Source of the DNA: RUG14130 sp045598325
Lineage (GTDB): Bacteria; Bacillota; Clostridia; Christensenellales; Aristaeellaceae
Direction: 5' to 3'
DNA: 28,232 nucleotides
NCBI GenBank assembly: GCA_045598325.1
Contig: JAZLLT010000022.1
Span: 1-28,232, forward strand
Positions 22,208 through 28,232 of the stretch are shown here, in pieces. Below the pieces are notes generated by a model. The model worked only from the letters and a program-made list of their open reading frames with translations, had not been told where the DNA came from and did no database searches. The stretch's first letter is position 1. Every line of letters begins with the position of its first letter. Made by a program: the position numbers and the translations under genes.

Positions 22208-23785
22208 CTAAACTTCGGTATTGAACGCTTCCGCCACGCGGATGCCGTCCACGGCGGCGGAGGAAATGCCGCCCGCGTAGCCGGCGCCTTCGCCCGCGGG
22301 ATAAAGCCCCTTTACGGCGGATTCATAGGTTTCCATGCTGCGCAGCACGCGCACGGGGGAGGACGAGCGGGTCTCCACGCCCGTGAGCACCGCGTCCGGA
22401 GAAGCGAAGCCCTTCACGCGCTTGTCCAGTTCCGTGAGGGCGCAGCGCATGTCGCGGGCGGCGAAAGAGGGAAGACAGTCCTCAAGGTTCGTCCACACGA
22501 CGCCCGGGCGGTAGGTGGGCTCGATTCTGCCCGCGCCCGTCGATTTCACATTTTGGAGAAAGTCACCGGCGAGCTGCGCGGGGGCTTTGTAGGTGCCGCC
22601 GCCCAGCAGATACGCCTGACGCTCCCAGTTCCTCTGGAAATACATGCCCGCCAGCACGCCGTCTTCCTCGGGGAAGTCGTCCGTATGCACATCCACCAGC
22701 AGGGCGGAATTGCAGTTTTTGCCGTCGCGGGCGAAGGTGCTCATGCCGTTGGTGACCACGCCGCCTTCCTCGCCCGCCGCGGCGATGACATAGCCGCCGG
22801 GGCACATGCAGAAGGTGTAGACGCCGCGTCCCGAGGGCGCGCGGACATTGAGCTTGTAGTCCGCCTGACCGAGGGCGGGATGGGAGGCGAACGATCCGTA
22901 CTGGGCGCGGTTGAGCCACATTTGGCTATGCTCGATGCGGGCGCCGATGGAGAACGGCTTGCGCTCCATGGGAACGCCTTTTTCGTTCAGCATCATGAAG
23001 GTGTCCCTCGCGCTGTGACCCGGTGCGAGGATGATGCCGCAGGTCTCGATGACGCCCTTGTCCGTGACGGCGGCGGTCACCCGTCCGCCCTCGACGAGAA
23101 CGGAAGTCAGCGTGGTCTCGAACCGCACATCTCCGCCGAGGCGGATGATTTCATTGCGGATGCCCGCGACCACTTTGGACAGGCGGTCCGTGCCCACATG
23201 GGGCTTGGCTTCATACAGGATCTCTTCGGGCGCGCCGAACTCCACAAAGGTCTCGAGGACTTTGCGCAGGCGGTCATCCTTGATGCCGGTGTTCAGTTTG
23301 CCGTCGGAAAACGCGCCCGCGCCGCCCTCGCCGAACTGCACATTGGAGGAGGGTAGGAAGGAGCCGGTGTCAAAGAAACGGTTGACATCCCGTGTGCGCT
23401 CTTCCACTTTTTTGCCCCGCTCCAGAACGACGGGACACAGCCCGCGCTTTGCGAGGGTCAGCGCCGCGAACAGGCCGCAGGGACCCATGCCCACCACGAC
23501 CGGGGGATGGACGGGCTTGACCGCGTCCTCTTTGACGATCCAGGGCTCACTTTTCGGCGCCCCGGAAGCGCCCGCGGGCAGGAACACGGGCTTTTTCTTT
23601 GTCTCCGCATCAACGGTCACCAGCAGGCGGATGTCGCTTTTGTTGCGGGCGTCTACGCTCTTTTTGACGAGGCGGACGGAAATGATTTCGCTTTTGTTCA
23701 TTTTGAGCGCCCTTGCCGCCGCGTCGGTCAGCGGCTTCATGGCTTCGTCGGGCGTCAGTTTGATGTTTGTGATGCGGGTCAGCAT
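22208..23785 (-). CDS. FAD-dependent dehydrogenase (NAD(FAD)-utilizing, COG2509-like)
   Basis: 525 aa from the ATG at 23785. An N-terminal region of about 95 residues (ferredoxin-like, with KMNKSEIISVRLVKKSVDAR) precedes the dinucleotide-binding motif VVGMGPCGLFAAL at about 98-109. FGEGGAGAFSDGKL and, at the C-terminus, YPAGEGAGYAGGISSAAVDG are hallmarks of this flavoprotein group. The protein is probably cytosolic and uses NAD(P)H, but the substrate is unknown for the family. The start overlaps the upstream HI0933-type gene by seven bases, and its ribosome binding site is poor, so translational coupling is likely. The pair of flavoproteins seems to be produced together. Confidence 0.85.
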   Translation of the reverse strand: MLTRITNIKLTPDEAMKPLTDAAARALKMNKSEIISVRLVKKSVDARNKSDIRLLVTVDAETKKKPVFLPAGASGAPKSEPWIVKEDAVKPVHPPVVVGMGPCGLFAALTLAKRGLCPVVLERGKKVEERTRDVNRFFDTGSFLPSSNVQFGEGGAGAFSDGKLNTGIKDDRLRKVLETFVEFGAPEEILYEAKPHVGTDRLSKVVAGIRNEIIRLGGDVRFETTLTSVLVEGGRVTAAVTDKGVIETCGIILAPGHSARDTFMMLNEKGVPMERKPFSIGARIEHSQMWLNRAQYGSFASHPALGQADYKLNVRAPSGRGVYTFCMCPGGYVIAAAGEEGGVVTNGMSTFARDGKNCNSALLVDVHTDDFPEEDGVLAGMYFQRNWERQAYLLGGGTYKAPAQLAGDFLQNVKSTGAGRIEPTYRPGVVWTNLEDCLPSFAARDMRCALTELDKRVKGFASPDAVLTGVETRSSSPVRVLRSMETYESAVKGLYPAGEGAGYAGGISSAAVDGIRVAEAFNTEV

Positions 23786-25017
23786 GAAAGACTCTTTCCG
23801 GCGCTCGTGCCCGCGAGCATGCCGCAGGCCCACGCCCATTCCAGATTATAGCCGCCGCAGGGACCTGTCACATCCAGCAGTTCCCCGCAGGCGTAAAGAC
23901 CGCTTACGAGTTTCGATTCCAGTGTCCGCGCGTCAAAGCCGTCCGTGTCCGCGCCGCCGTACATCACCTGCGCGGAAGTGAAGTCGCCCGTGCCGGTCAC
24001 AGGGATGGTCCACGCGGTCAGTTCCTTCGCGAGGGCGGTCAGTTCCTTGTCCGTGATGGCGTTCACCGGCTTGTTCGGCGCGATGCCGCTCCTCTTGAGC
24101 GCCAGCAAGGAAATGAGCCGGTTGACGGCTCCGGTCAGCAGCGTGTCCGCGCTGCGGTTCCCGAAGCGGCCTGCCCGGCGCGTGAGTTCCGCTTTCGCCT
24201 CCGCCCCCGTCATGGGCAGGGGCGATAATATGACGGAGAGTTGCGCGGCGGGATTTTTCGCATAGATGTCCGCGCAGACGAGGGACAACTGCATGGCGGC
24301 GATGCCTGAAACGGCGTTTTCCTGAAACAGCACCTCGCCCGTTTCGCGGGCGAGCGTTTCCCTTCCGTCCGTCAGGCGGATGGTGCCCTTCAGGCGCACG
24401 CCTTTAAGTCCCTGCACGCAGGGCGCAGGGACTTTCAGATAAGTGAGGGCGGGGAAGGGCTTCACGGTTTTGTGCCCGAAAGGCGTGAGCAGGGTGGTGT
24501 AACTGTCGTTTTCGCCCAGCCCTTTGCCCGCGCGTCCGCCTGTGCAGAGGATGACTTTTTTCGCGCGGATGGGTCCCGCGGAAGTCTCGGCGATAAATCC
24601 GCCGTCCGTCTTTTTGACGGCGGTCACGGCACAGTCCGTTTTTTCTTCGATGTCGCGGTCGGTGAGCGCCAGCCGCAGTACATCCAGCACCGCGCTTGCC
24701 TGATTGCAGGCGGGGTACATGCGCCCTTCGTCCTCCCGCATGAGAGCAAGCCCGATCCCGTCCCAGAATGCGGCGTATTCCTTTTTGTACAGTTCGAGGG
24801 CGGGAGAAATGAATGCGGGATCGCCCGCGTAAACCGTTTCTTCCGCGAGCGCGTTCATGATGTTGCATCTGCCGTTGCCCGTGGCGAGCAGTTTCTTGCC
24901 CACCCGCGGCAGTTTTTCCGCAAGGGTCACGCGGGCGCCGGGAGCCGTTTTTTTGGCAGAAAGAGCGGCGACAAGCCCGGAGGCGCCGCCGCCGATTACT
25001 AAAATATCGGTGTTCAT
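23779..25017 (-). CDS. FAD-dependent oxidoreductase, HI0933/YhiN family
   Basis: 412 aa from the ATG at 25017. It has the FAD motif VIGGGASGLVAAL at 7-19, KLPRVGKKLLATGNGRCN at about 35-52, EGRMYPACNQASAVLDVL around 98-115, and the C-terminal signature GPCGGYNLEWAWACGMLAG. These define the HI0933-like flavoprotein family (BaiN/RdsA types), cytosolic enzymes acting as dehydrogenases or reductases with unclear substrates. Length is typical. It overlaps the helD stop (TAATG) and the next flavoprotein gene, which places it in the middle of the four-gene unit. BaiN-like annotation is often given to relatives, but bile acid activity cannot be inferred here. Confidence 0.9.
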   Translation of the reverse strand: MNTDILVIGGGASGLVAALSAKKTAPGARVTLAEKLPRVGKKLLATGNGRCNIMNALAEETVYAGDPAFISPALELYKKEYAAFWDGIGLALMREDEGRMYPACNQASAVLDVLRLALTDRDIEEKTDCAVTAVKKTDGGFIAETSAGPIRAKKVILCTGGRAGKGLGENDSYTTLLTPFGHKTVKPFPALTYLKVPAPCVQGLKGVRLKGTIRLTDGRETLARETGEVLFQENAVSGIAAMQLSLVCADIYAKNPAAQLSVILSPLPMTGAEAKAELTRRAGRFGNRSADTLLTGAVNRLISLLALKRSGIAPNKPVNAITDKELTALAKELTAWTIPVTGTGDFTSAQVMYGGADTDGFDARTLESKLVSGLYACGELLDVTGPCGGYNLEWAWACGMLAGTSAGKSLSC

Positions 25018-27158
25018 TACAGGATGATCCCCAGATCGTCTATCATTTTTTCGGTGGTGAACAGGGTCAGCATGTGGAGCGCCCTGCTGCAGGCGGTGTA
25101 GAGCCTTCTGCGCTCGCCGTCGGAGAGGCGGGCCTCCGGCCACACGGTGATGACCGCGTCGAATTCCAGACCCTTCATCAGGTGGTAGGAACCTACCGCC
25201 ACATCGCCGGGGTCGGACAGGATGTCCTCATCGCTGCCGTCCAGCAGGTGCGCCTGCGGCACGAAGCGGGAGATGCGGTCCGCATCCTTCAGATTGCGCG
25301 TGATGATGGCGATGCTGCCCATGCCCGCTTCCTTCATGCGCTTGACGGTATCGAGGATGGCTTCGTCGCTTTCGGCGGCGACTTCGGGCATGGTGCCTTC
25401 CCGTCCGAAGGGCACCACCTGCTCCGCGTCGGGCAGGATGGCGTTGCACAGACGGGTGATGCCGAGGGTGGAGCGGTAGCAGCGGGTCAGTTCCAGCATG
25501 GGCGCGTCCGGCGTTTCGAAGCATTCGTTCCACATCCTCGCGTCGAGGGGCGGCATGGCGGGGCAGGTGCGCTGCTTGGGGTCGCCCAGAATCGTGGCGT
25601 GGGCGAGGGGATAGTAGGCATTCAGCATGCCGAGGGCGCAGGCGGAATAGTCCTGCGCTTCGTCCACCACGAGGTGGCGCAGCGCCTTGTCCGGGGCGGT
25701 GAAGCCCAGCAGCACCGTGAGCAGCGCCATGCAGGGGGCGTCCTCCCACCATACGATGCCCGCTTCCGCGTTTTCGCGTGCGGCGCGGACCAGTTCTTCC
25801 GGTGCACCTTTCATGGCGTCCGCGTACAGGACGGCGATGTCTGCGTCCAGCATCTGCTTGATCTGCTTGCGGACGGGATGCAGGCGGTGGCTCACCGTGA
25901 AACGGCTGGCGTTTTCCAGATCCTTGCCGCGGTATTTGCCGCGCAGCTGCTCCTTGTAATGGGCGAGCATTGCACTCTCCCAGCGCTCCAGACGGCTTTC
26001 CAGCACGGTCTTGATGCGCTCGATGCGCAGGGCGGGCAGCATGGAGCCGTAATCCTTGCGATACAGGCGGACCAGTTCCTCTTTCCTGGCGAGGAAAGAA
26101 CCGTCCAGAGCGATGTCCTCGAAGGCGGGACCGCTCTCGCCGTACACTTTGACATAATCCTTCAGCCTGTTCAGAAATTCCGTGCCGCTCTTAAAGCGTA
26201 CGCTGTCCCTGCGCAGGGTATTGTTTTCGTCCAGCAGCACTTCCGTCTGGGCGAGGGGCTTTTCGATTTTGCCGGGGATGATGCCGGAAACCAGTTTATA
26301 CAGCGTGACGGAAGCGGCGTTTTCCTCGCCCAGTTCCGGCAGCACCGTGGAAATGTACTCGGAGAAAGAATTGCTGGGGGACAGCACCATGATCTTGCTG
26401 GCGTCCAGTTTGTTGCGGTAGCGGTACATGAGGAAGGCGATGCGGTGCATGGCGACGCTCGTCTTGCCGCTGCCCGCGCCGCCGATGACGGAGAGCAGTT
26501 TTTCGTTGCCGTAGCGGATGGCTTTGTTCTGCTCCGTCTGTATGGTGGCGACGATCTGCCGGATGCGCCTTTGTGTAGCGCCCGAAAGGATGTCCAGCAG
26601 CAGTTCGTCCTCAATGGACACATCGGTGTTTACATAGTATTTGAGTTTGCCGTCCTCCATTTTGTACTGCCGTTTCAGCGTCATTTCGCCGCTGATGGTG
26701 CCGGAGGGGCTTTCGTAGGATACGGGACCGGGCAGATTGTCGTAGTAAAGGGAGCACACGGGAGCGCGCCAATCATGCACCAGCAGGTCGCTGCCGGCGC
26801 CTTTCAGGCTGTACAGACCGATCACGATCTTCTCCGCCGCGTCGCTTCCGTTCTCTTTGAAGTCCACGCGCGCGAAGAAAGGATTCATGAGCATCCGCTC
26901 ATAGCGCGCCGCCAGATCGTCATTGAGGTTCTTGCGCGCCAGATACCGGTCCACCTCGCCCGCCAACTGCTGCATGTCCTGCTCGGACAGCGCCGTTGTC
27001 TTCATACGCAGTTCTTCCCACGCGTCCGCGAGGATCTGCTTGATGGTCGATATGTGCTCATGGGCGTTCTCGCGGGAACTCTCGATCGCCGCTACCAGCA
27101 GCTGCTGGACGCGCGCGGTATACTGTTGTTCCTGCAGTAGTTCGCTGTCGGACATCAT
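25017..27158 (-). CDS. helD: HelD-like RNA polymerase recycling factor / UvrD-family helicase
   Basis: 713 aa from the ATG at 27158, chosen because AAGGAAG lies eight bases upstream; a TTG at 27179 would add seven residues but has no binding site. The N-terminal coiled-coil (first about 90 residues, rich in Gln, Glu and Ala) and the VHDWRAPVCSLYYD segment at about 127-140 are typical of HelD. Walker A is GGAGSGKT at 226-233, Walker B VVDEAQDY is near the middle of the second half, and SYHLMKGLEFDAVI with ACSRALHMLTLF closes the helicase core. HelD uses ATP to free stalled RNA polymerase from DNA, and some relatives confer rifamycin tolerance. It is first in its operon, under a strong promoter. 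Confidence 0.9.
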   Translation of the reverse strand: MMSDSELLQEQQYTARVQQLLVAAIESSRENAHEHISTIKQILADAWEELRMKTTALSEQDMQQLAGEVDRYLARKNLNDDLAARYERMLMNPFFARVDFKENGSDAAEKIVIGLYSLKGAGSDLLVHDWRAPVCSLYYDNLPGPVSYESPSGTISGEMTLKRQYKMEDGKLKYYVNTDVSIEDELLLDILSGATQRRIRQIVATIQTEQNKAIRYGNEKLLSVIGGAGSGKTSVAMHRIAFLMYRYRNKLDASKIMVLSPSNSFSEYISTVLPELGEENAASVTLYKLVSGIIPGKIEKPLAQTEVLLDENNTLRRDSVRFKSGTEFLNRLKDYVKVYGESGPAFEDIALDGSFLARKEELVRLYRKDYGSMLPALRIERIKTVLESRLERWESAMLAHYKEQLRGKYRGKDLENASRFTVSHRLHPVRKQIKQMLDADIAVLYADAMKGAPEELVRAARENAEAGIVWWEDAPCMALLTVLLGFTAPDKALRHLVVDEAQDYSACALGMLNAYYPLAHATILGDPKQRTCPAMPPLDARMWNECFETPDAPMLELTRCYRSTLGITRLCNAILPDAEQVVPFGREGTMPEVAAESDEAILDTVKRMKEAGMGSIAIITRNLKDADRISRFVPQAHLLDGSDEDILSDPGDVAVGSYHLMKGLEFDAVITVWPEARLSDGERRRLYTACSRALHMLTLFTTEKMIDDLGIIL

Positions 27159-27227
27159 TGCGGTCACTTCCTTTGACAAACAGGACGCAAAAAGGTTAAA
27201 AACACTTACCCAACTTAATGTTGATTT

Positions 27228-27256
27228 ATTATACCATGCCCGCGCGCATTTGTAAA
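27228..27256 (-). promoter_or_regulatory. Promoter of the helD operon
   Basis: On the minus strand TTTACA (27256-27251), a 17-bp spacer and TATAAT (27233-27228). The leader to the ATG at 27158 is about 60 nt. Confidence 0.85.
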
Positions 27257-27304
27257 GTATAAATGTATTTTTGTCAAAGGTTCCATAAACAGCGCCCGCA
27301 AATC

Positions 27305-27333
27305 TTGACTTTTTCCGCCCGCAGCATTAAAAT
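27305..27333 (+). promoter_or_regulatory. Promoter upstream of the tRNA-Arg fragment
   Basis: TTGACT (27305-27310), a 17-bp spacer and TAAAAT (27328-27333), 11 bases before the tRNA sequence begins at 27345. This is the arrangement of a native tRNA promoter, yet it now drives a broken tRNA copy. Confidence 0.75.
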
Positions 27334-27344
27334 ATATTCCGCAT

Positions 27345-27384
27345 GCGCCCGTAGCTCAGCAGGATAGAGCGTTCGCCTCCTAAG
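27345..27384 (+). pseudogene. 5' fragment of tRNA-Arg(CCU)
   Basis: Forty bases identical to the first 40 bases of the intact tRNA at 27627, including acceptor 5' strand, D arm, anticodon stem 5' strand and the CCT anticodon loop. Identity ends one base after the anticodon loop. The following sequence cannot complete the cloverleaf. The break point within the anticodon region is typical for tyrosine-recombinase integration into tRNA genes, so this is probably an attachment-site remnant. Confidence 0.88.
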
Positions 27385-27626
27385 ACTCTGTCAGGACAGA
27401 CACCTTTTCTGAAAAGGTGTACGCTCGAACATTAACCATTCGTAAATTTGCTAACCAACGGCGAAAGGGTCATTTGCAAATCTCCGAAAAAACGGTTCTT
27501 GCCTGCTAATCGGTTACGCAGAATTAACATTCGGTTAGCAAGCAGCATGAAGCATGATCCGCGAATTACCTCAAAAACACCTTGAAAACATACAAAAAAC
27601 GCACGTTTTAAGCCAATTTTCAGCTT
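27385..27626. mobile_element. 242-bp insert between the two tRNA-Arg copies, probable element remnant
   Basis: This AT-richer stretch has no credible ORF. It begins with two small inverted repeats (TCTGTC/GACAGA at 27387-27400, and ACACCTTTT/AAAAGGTGT at 27400-27420). It also contains GCTAACC-type motifs at 27450 and about 27504-27541 that match the repeat family to the right of the tRNA. With the 40-bp direct tRNA repeat at its ends it behaves like an integrated element reduced to its attachment region, or a very small element. No integrase is present in the window. Confidence 0.55.
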
Positions 27627-27703
27627 GCGCCCGTAGCTCAGCAGGATAGAGCGTTCGCCTCCTAAGCGAAAGGCCGCGCGTTCGAATCGCGCCGGGCGCG
27701 CCA
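27627..27703 (+). tRNA. tRNA-Arg, anticodon CCU
   Basis: A complete 77-nt cloverleaf. The acceptor stem is GCGCCCG with CGGGCGC, the discriminator is G at 27700, and CCA is encoded at 27701-27703. The anticodon stem TTCGC/GCGAA encloses loop CTCCTAA with anticodon CCT at 27661-27663, reading AGG. The T arm GCGCG-TTCGAAT-CGCGC is perfect. The only promoter-like sequence directly upstream is weak (TTGAAA at 27582-27587 and a poor -10), so expression may depend on read-through from the promoter at 27305, about 290 bases away. Confidence 0.97.
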
Positions 27704-27705
27704 TA

Positions 27706-27740
27706 GACACGGTACTTCATTCGGTACCGTGTCTTTTCTT
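27706..27740 (+). terminator. Terminator of tRNA-Arg
   Basis: GACACGGTAC (27706-27715) pairs perfectly with GTACCGTGTC (27724-27733), followed by TTTTCTT. It begins three bases after the CCA end. Confidence 0.88.
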
Positions 27741-27750
27741 TGCTAATTTT

Positions 27751-27801
27751 GGTTAGCAGATTTTCGGAAATTCTGCTAACCAATTTCGTTTTTTGCAACC
27801 C
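27751..27801. repeat. Palindromic repeat block, copy 1
   Basis: GGTTAGCAGA (27751-27760) and TCTGCTAACC (27772-27781) form a perfect 10-bp inverted repeat, followed by AATTTCG and TTTTGCAACCC (27791-27801). The same ordered elements recur at 27946-27997. A partial GCTAA at 27742-27746 adds a further half-site. Apart from the tRNA, its terminator, these repeats and the RNA candidate at 28058, I see no gene in 27704-28200. Confidence 0.75.
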
Positions 27802-27935
27802 AAGATTTTCCCGAAATGCCCGTTTTTCTGCTAAAATAATTTAGTGTCCATTTGTAAACTGATGTAAAGCGGGGATATTTATACCGTATTATGCATTATT
27901 ATTCACATTTTCGCATCAAAAATGAACGAAATTGC

Positions 27936-27997
27936 CTGCTAACCGGGTTAGCAGATACTTGATGATTTCTGCTAACCAATTCGGGATTTTGCAACCC
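27936..27997. repeat. Palindromic repeat block, copy 2, with an extra palindrome
   Basis: CTGCTAACC (27936-27944) and GGTTAGCAG (27946-27954) form a palindrome with a one-base centre. The right half also pairs as GGTTAGCAGA (27946-27955) with TCTGCTAACC (27968-27977), and AATTCG then TTTTGCAACCC (27987-27997) follow as in copy 1. The layout suits multiple binding sites of one DNA-binding protein, such as integrase arm sites or replication iterons. Confidence 0.75.
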
Positions 27998-28028
27998 GGC
28001 CGACAAACGAGATTACGAATTTCGATGC

Positions 28029-28057
28029 TTGTAATATGTGAATCTGTGCGGTAAAAT
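28029..28057 (+). promoter_or_regulatory. Promoter-like element of a candidate small RNA
   Basis: TTGTAA (28029-28034), a 17-bp spacer and TAAAAT (28052-28057). A strong terminator lies about 50 bases downstream and no ORF lies between. Confidence 0.55.
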
Positions 28058-28063
28058 AATTGC

Positions 28064-28134
28064 GAGGTGCCAACTCAACGCAGACCGCCGGCGGTAAATG
28101 TGCGGCTTAACGGTCTCATATGGGACCGTTTTTT
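28064..28134 (+). ncRNA. Candidate small RNA of about 70 nt, unassigned
   Basis: The predicted transcript runs from about 28064 to the terminator at 28109-28134 (AACGGTCTC with GGGACCGTT, loop ATAT, then T run). Its middle contains CGCA (28079-28082) and TGCG (28101-28104) enclosing the palindrome CCGCCGGCGG, so it can fold into a second stem. I could not match it to a known RNA family. It may be a regulatory RNA of a neighbouring element, or a leader of something beyond the window, though the terminator argues for a short product. Confidence 0.45.
28109..28134 (+). terminator. Intrinsic terminator of the candidate small RNA
   Basis: AACGGTCTC (28109-28117) pairs with GGGACCGTT (28122-28130) with one wobble and loop ATAT, followed by TTTT to 28134, the run starting at 28129. 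Confidence 0.82.
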
Positions 28135-28144
28135 GATCCAAAAA

Positions 28145-28188
28145 ACAGAAAAGAAGAAGCAACCGACATGATGTCGATTGCTTCTTCT
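28145..28188 (-). terminator. Terminator for a minus-strand gene entering from the right
   Basis: Bases 28152-28168 pair with 28172-28188 over 17 positions with one mismatch (AGAAGAAGCAA paired with TTGCTTCTTCT at the base). On the minus strand the stem is followed by TTTCTGTTTTTTGG, a good U-rich tract. A gene is therefore expected to end just to the right. Confidence 0.8.
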
Positions 28189-28200
28189 GCGGTTCATTGT

Positions 28201-28232
28201 CTACATGCTCTTTGCCAGTGATGTGATAAGTT
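28201..28232 (-). CDS. Possible 3' end of a gene extending past the window
   Basis: Read on the minus strand from the window edge, one frame gives LITSLAKSM and stops with TAG at 28203-28201. The stop lies 12 bases before the minus-strand terminator, the expected position for a gene end. Only nine residues are visible, so the product cannot be named and another frame could be the real one. Confidence 0.35.
   Translation of the reverse strand, partial: LITSLAKSM

Noticed and set aside
21356..23356. 666-aa plus-strand ORF and similar long plus-strand frames at 10493-12151, 12927-14648 and 25074-27140
   Set aside because: All mirror well-supported minus-strand genes and have His/Gly/Val-rich composition typical of antisense frames.
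24996..25143. N-terminal extension of the HI0933-type oxidoreductase to 25143
   Set aside because: The extension lies inside helD and has no flavoprotein features; the ATG at 25017 directly precedes the FAD motif.
27936..27997. CRISPR-like repeats
   Set aside because: Only two full blocks about 195 bp apart, each internally palindromic, with no regular spacers and no cas genes.
28064..28134. Known riboswitch classes for the candidate RNA
   Set aside because: The core did not fit guanidine, ZTP, fluoride, preQ1, THF or c-di-GMP consensus features as I remember them, and no downstream gene follows.

Overview
The window looks like a GC-rich (roughly 58-60% by eye) chromosome segment from a member of the Bacillota, class Clostridia or a close relative. 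The evidence is the smpB-ssrA pair, the darA(yaaQ)-holB-ricT(yaaT) block, PepV, HelD, a TIGR03905-like TSCPD protein, AGGAGG ribosome binding sites and consensus TTGACA/TATAAT promoters. An anaerobic gut or rumen lineage is plausible, but I cannot place it to genus.

Layout. 1-490: the end of smpB, then tmRNA and its terminator. 491-2874: a less GC-rich block of inverted repeats, a near-perfect promoter, an 11-codon leader peptide, an attenuator-like terminator and an ABC exporter; it looks like an acquired, probably drug-inducible cassette. 2877-5486: darA, holB, ricT and a small membrane protein on the plus strand, closed by a bidirectional terminator. 5487-16428: a long run of minus-strand genes in several transcription units. 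Read in their own direction these are a degenerate NodB-like protein; a TSCPD protein, a small membrane protein and a zinc-ribbon/acidic/peptidoglycan-binding protein; a HAD hydrolase, pepV, cmk and plsC; an alpha/beta hydrolase; a class I glutamine amidotransferase, a sugar-phosphate isomerase-like TIM barrel and tadA; and a PPP-type phosphatase. 16605-20922: a plus-strand operon of an MBOAT acyltransferase, a DHHW/AlgJ-like protein and a membrane-anchored TPR-RCC1 protein, divergent from the degenerate NodB protein. 20963-27158: a minus-strand operon of helD, two FAD oxidoreductases and a URO-D-like protein. 27228-28232: a largely non-coding end with a 5' fragment of tRNA-Arg(CCU), a 242-bp insert, an intact tRNA-Arg(CCU), a family of palindromic repeats and a candidate small RNA.

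How the genes work together. smpB/ssrA rescue stalled ribosomes, while the ABC cassette next door appears to use ribosome stalling on a leader peptide as its switch. The darA-holB-ricT block is a conserved housekeeping neighbourhood. The MBOAT and DHHW proteins form the usual pair for O-acylating an extracytoplasmic polymer; the anchored TPR-RCC1 protein and the divergent degenerate deacetylase are candidate accessory parts of the same envelope pathway. The tRNA-Arg end has the structure of a site-specific integration scar.

The strongest leads are the leader-peptide attenuator, the split and duplicated tRNA-Arg with its repeat family, and the acylation cluster with its RCC1 and pseudo-deacetylase partners. 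All functions are inferred by reading motifs; no database search was possible.
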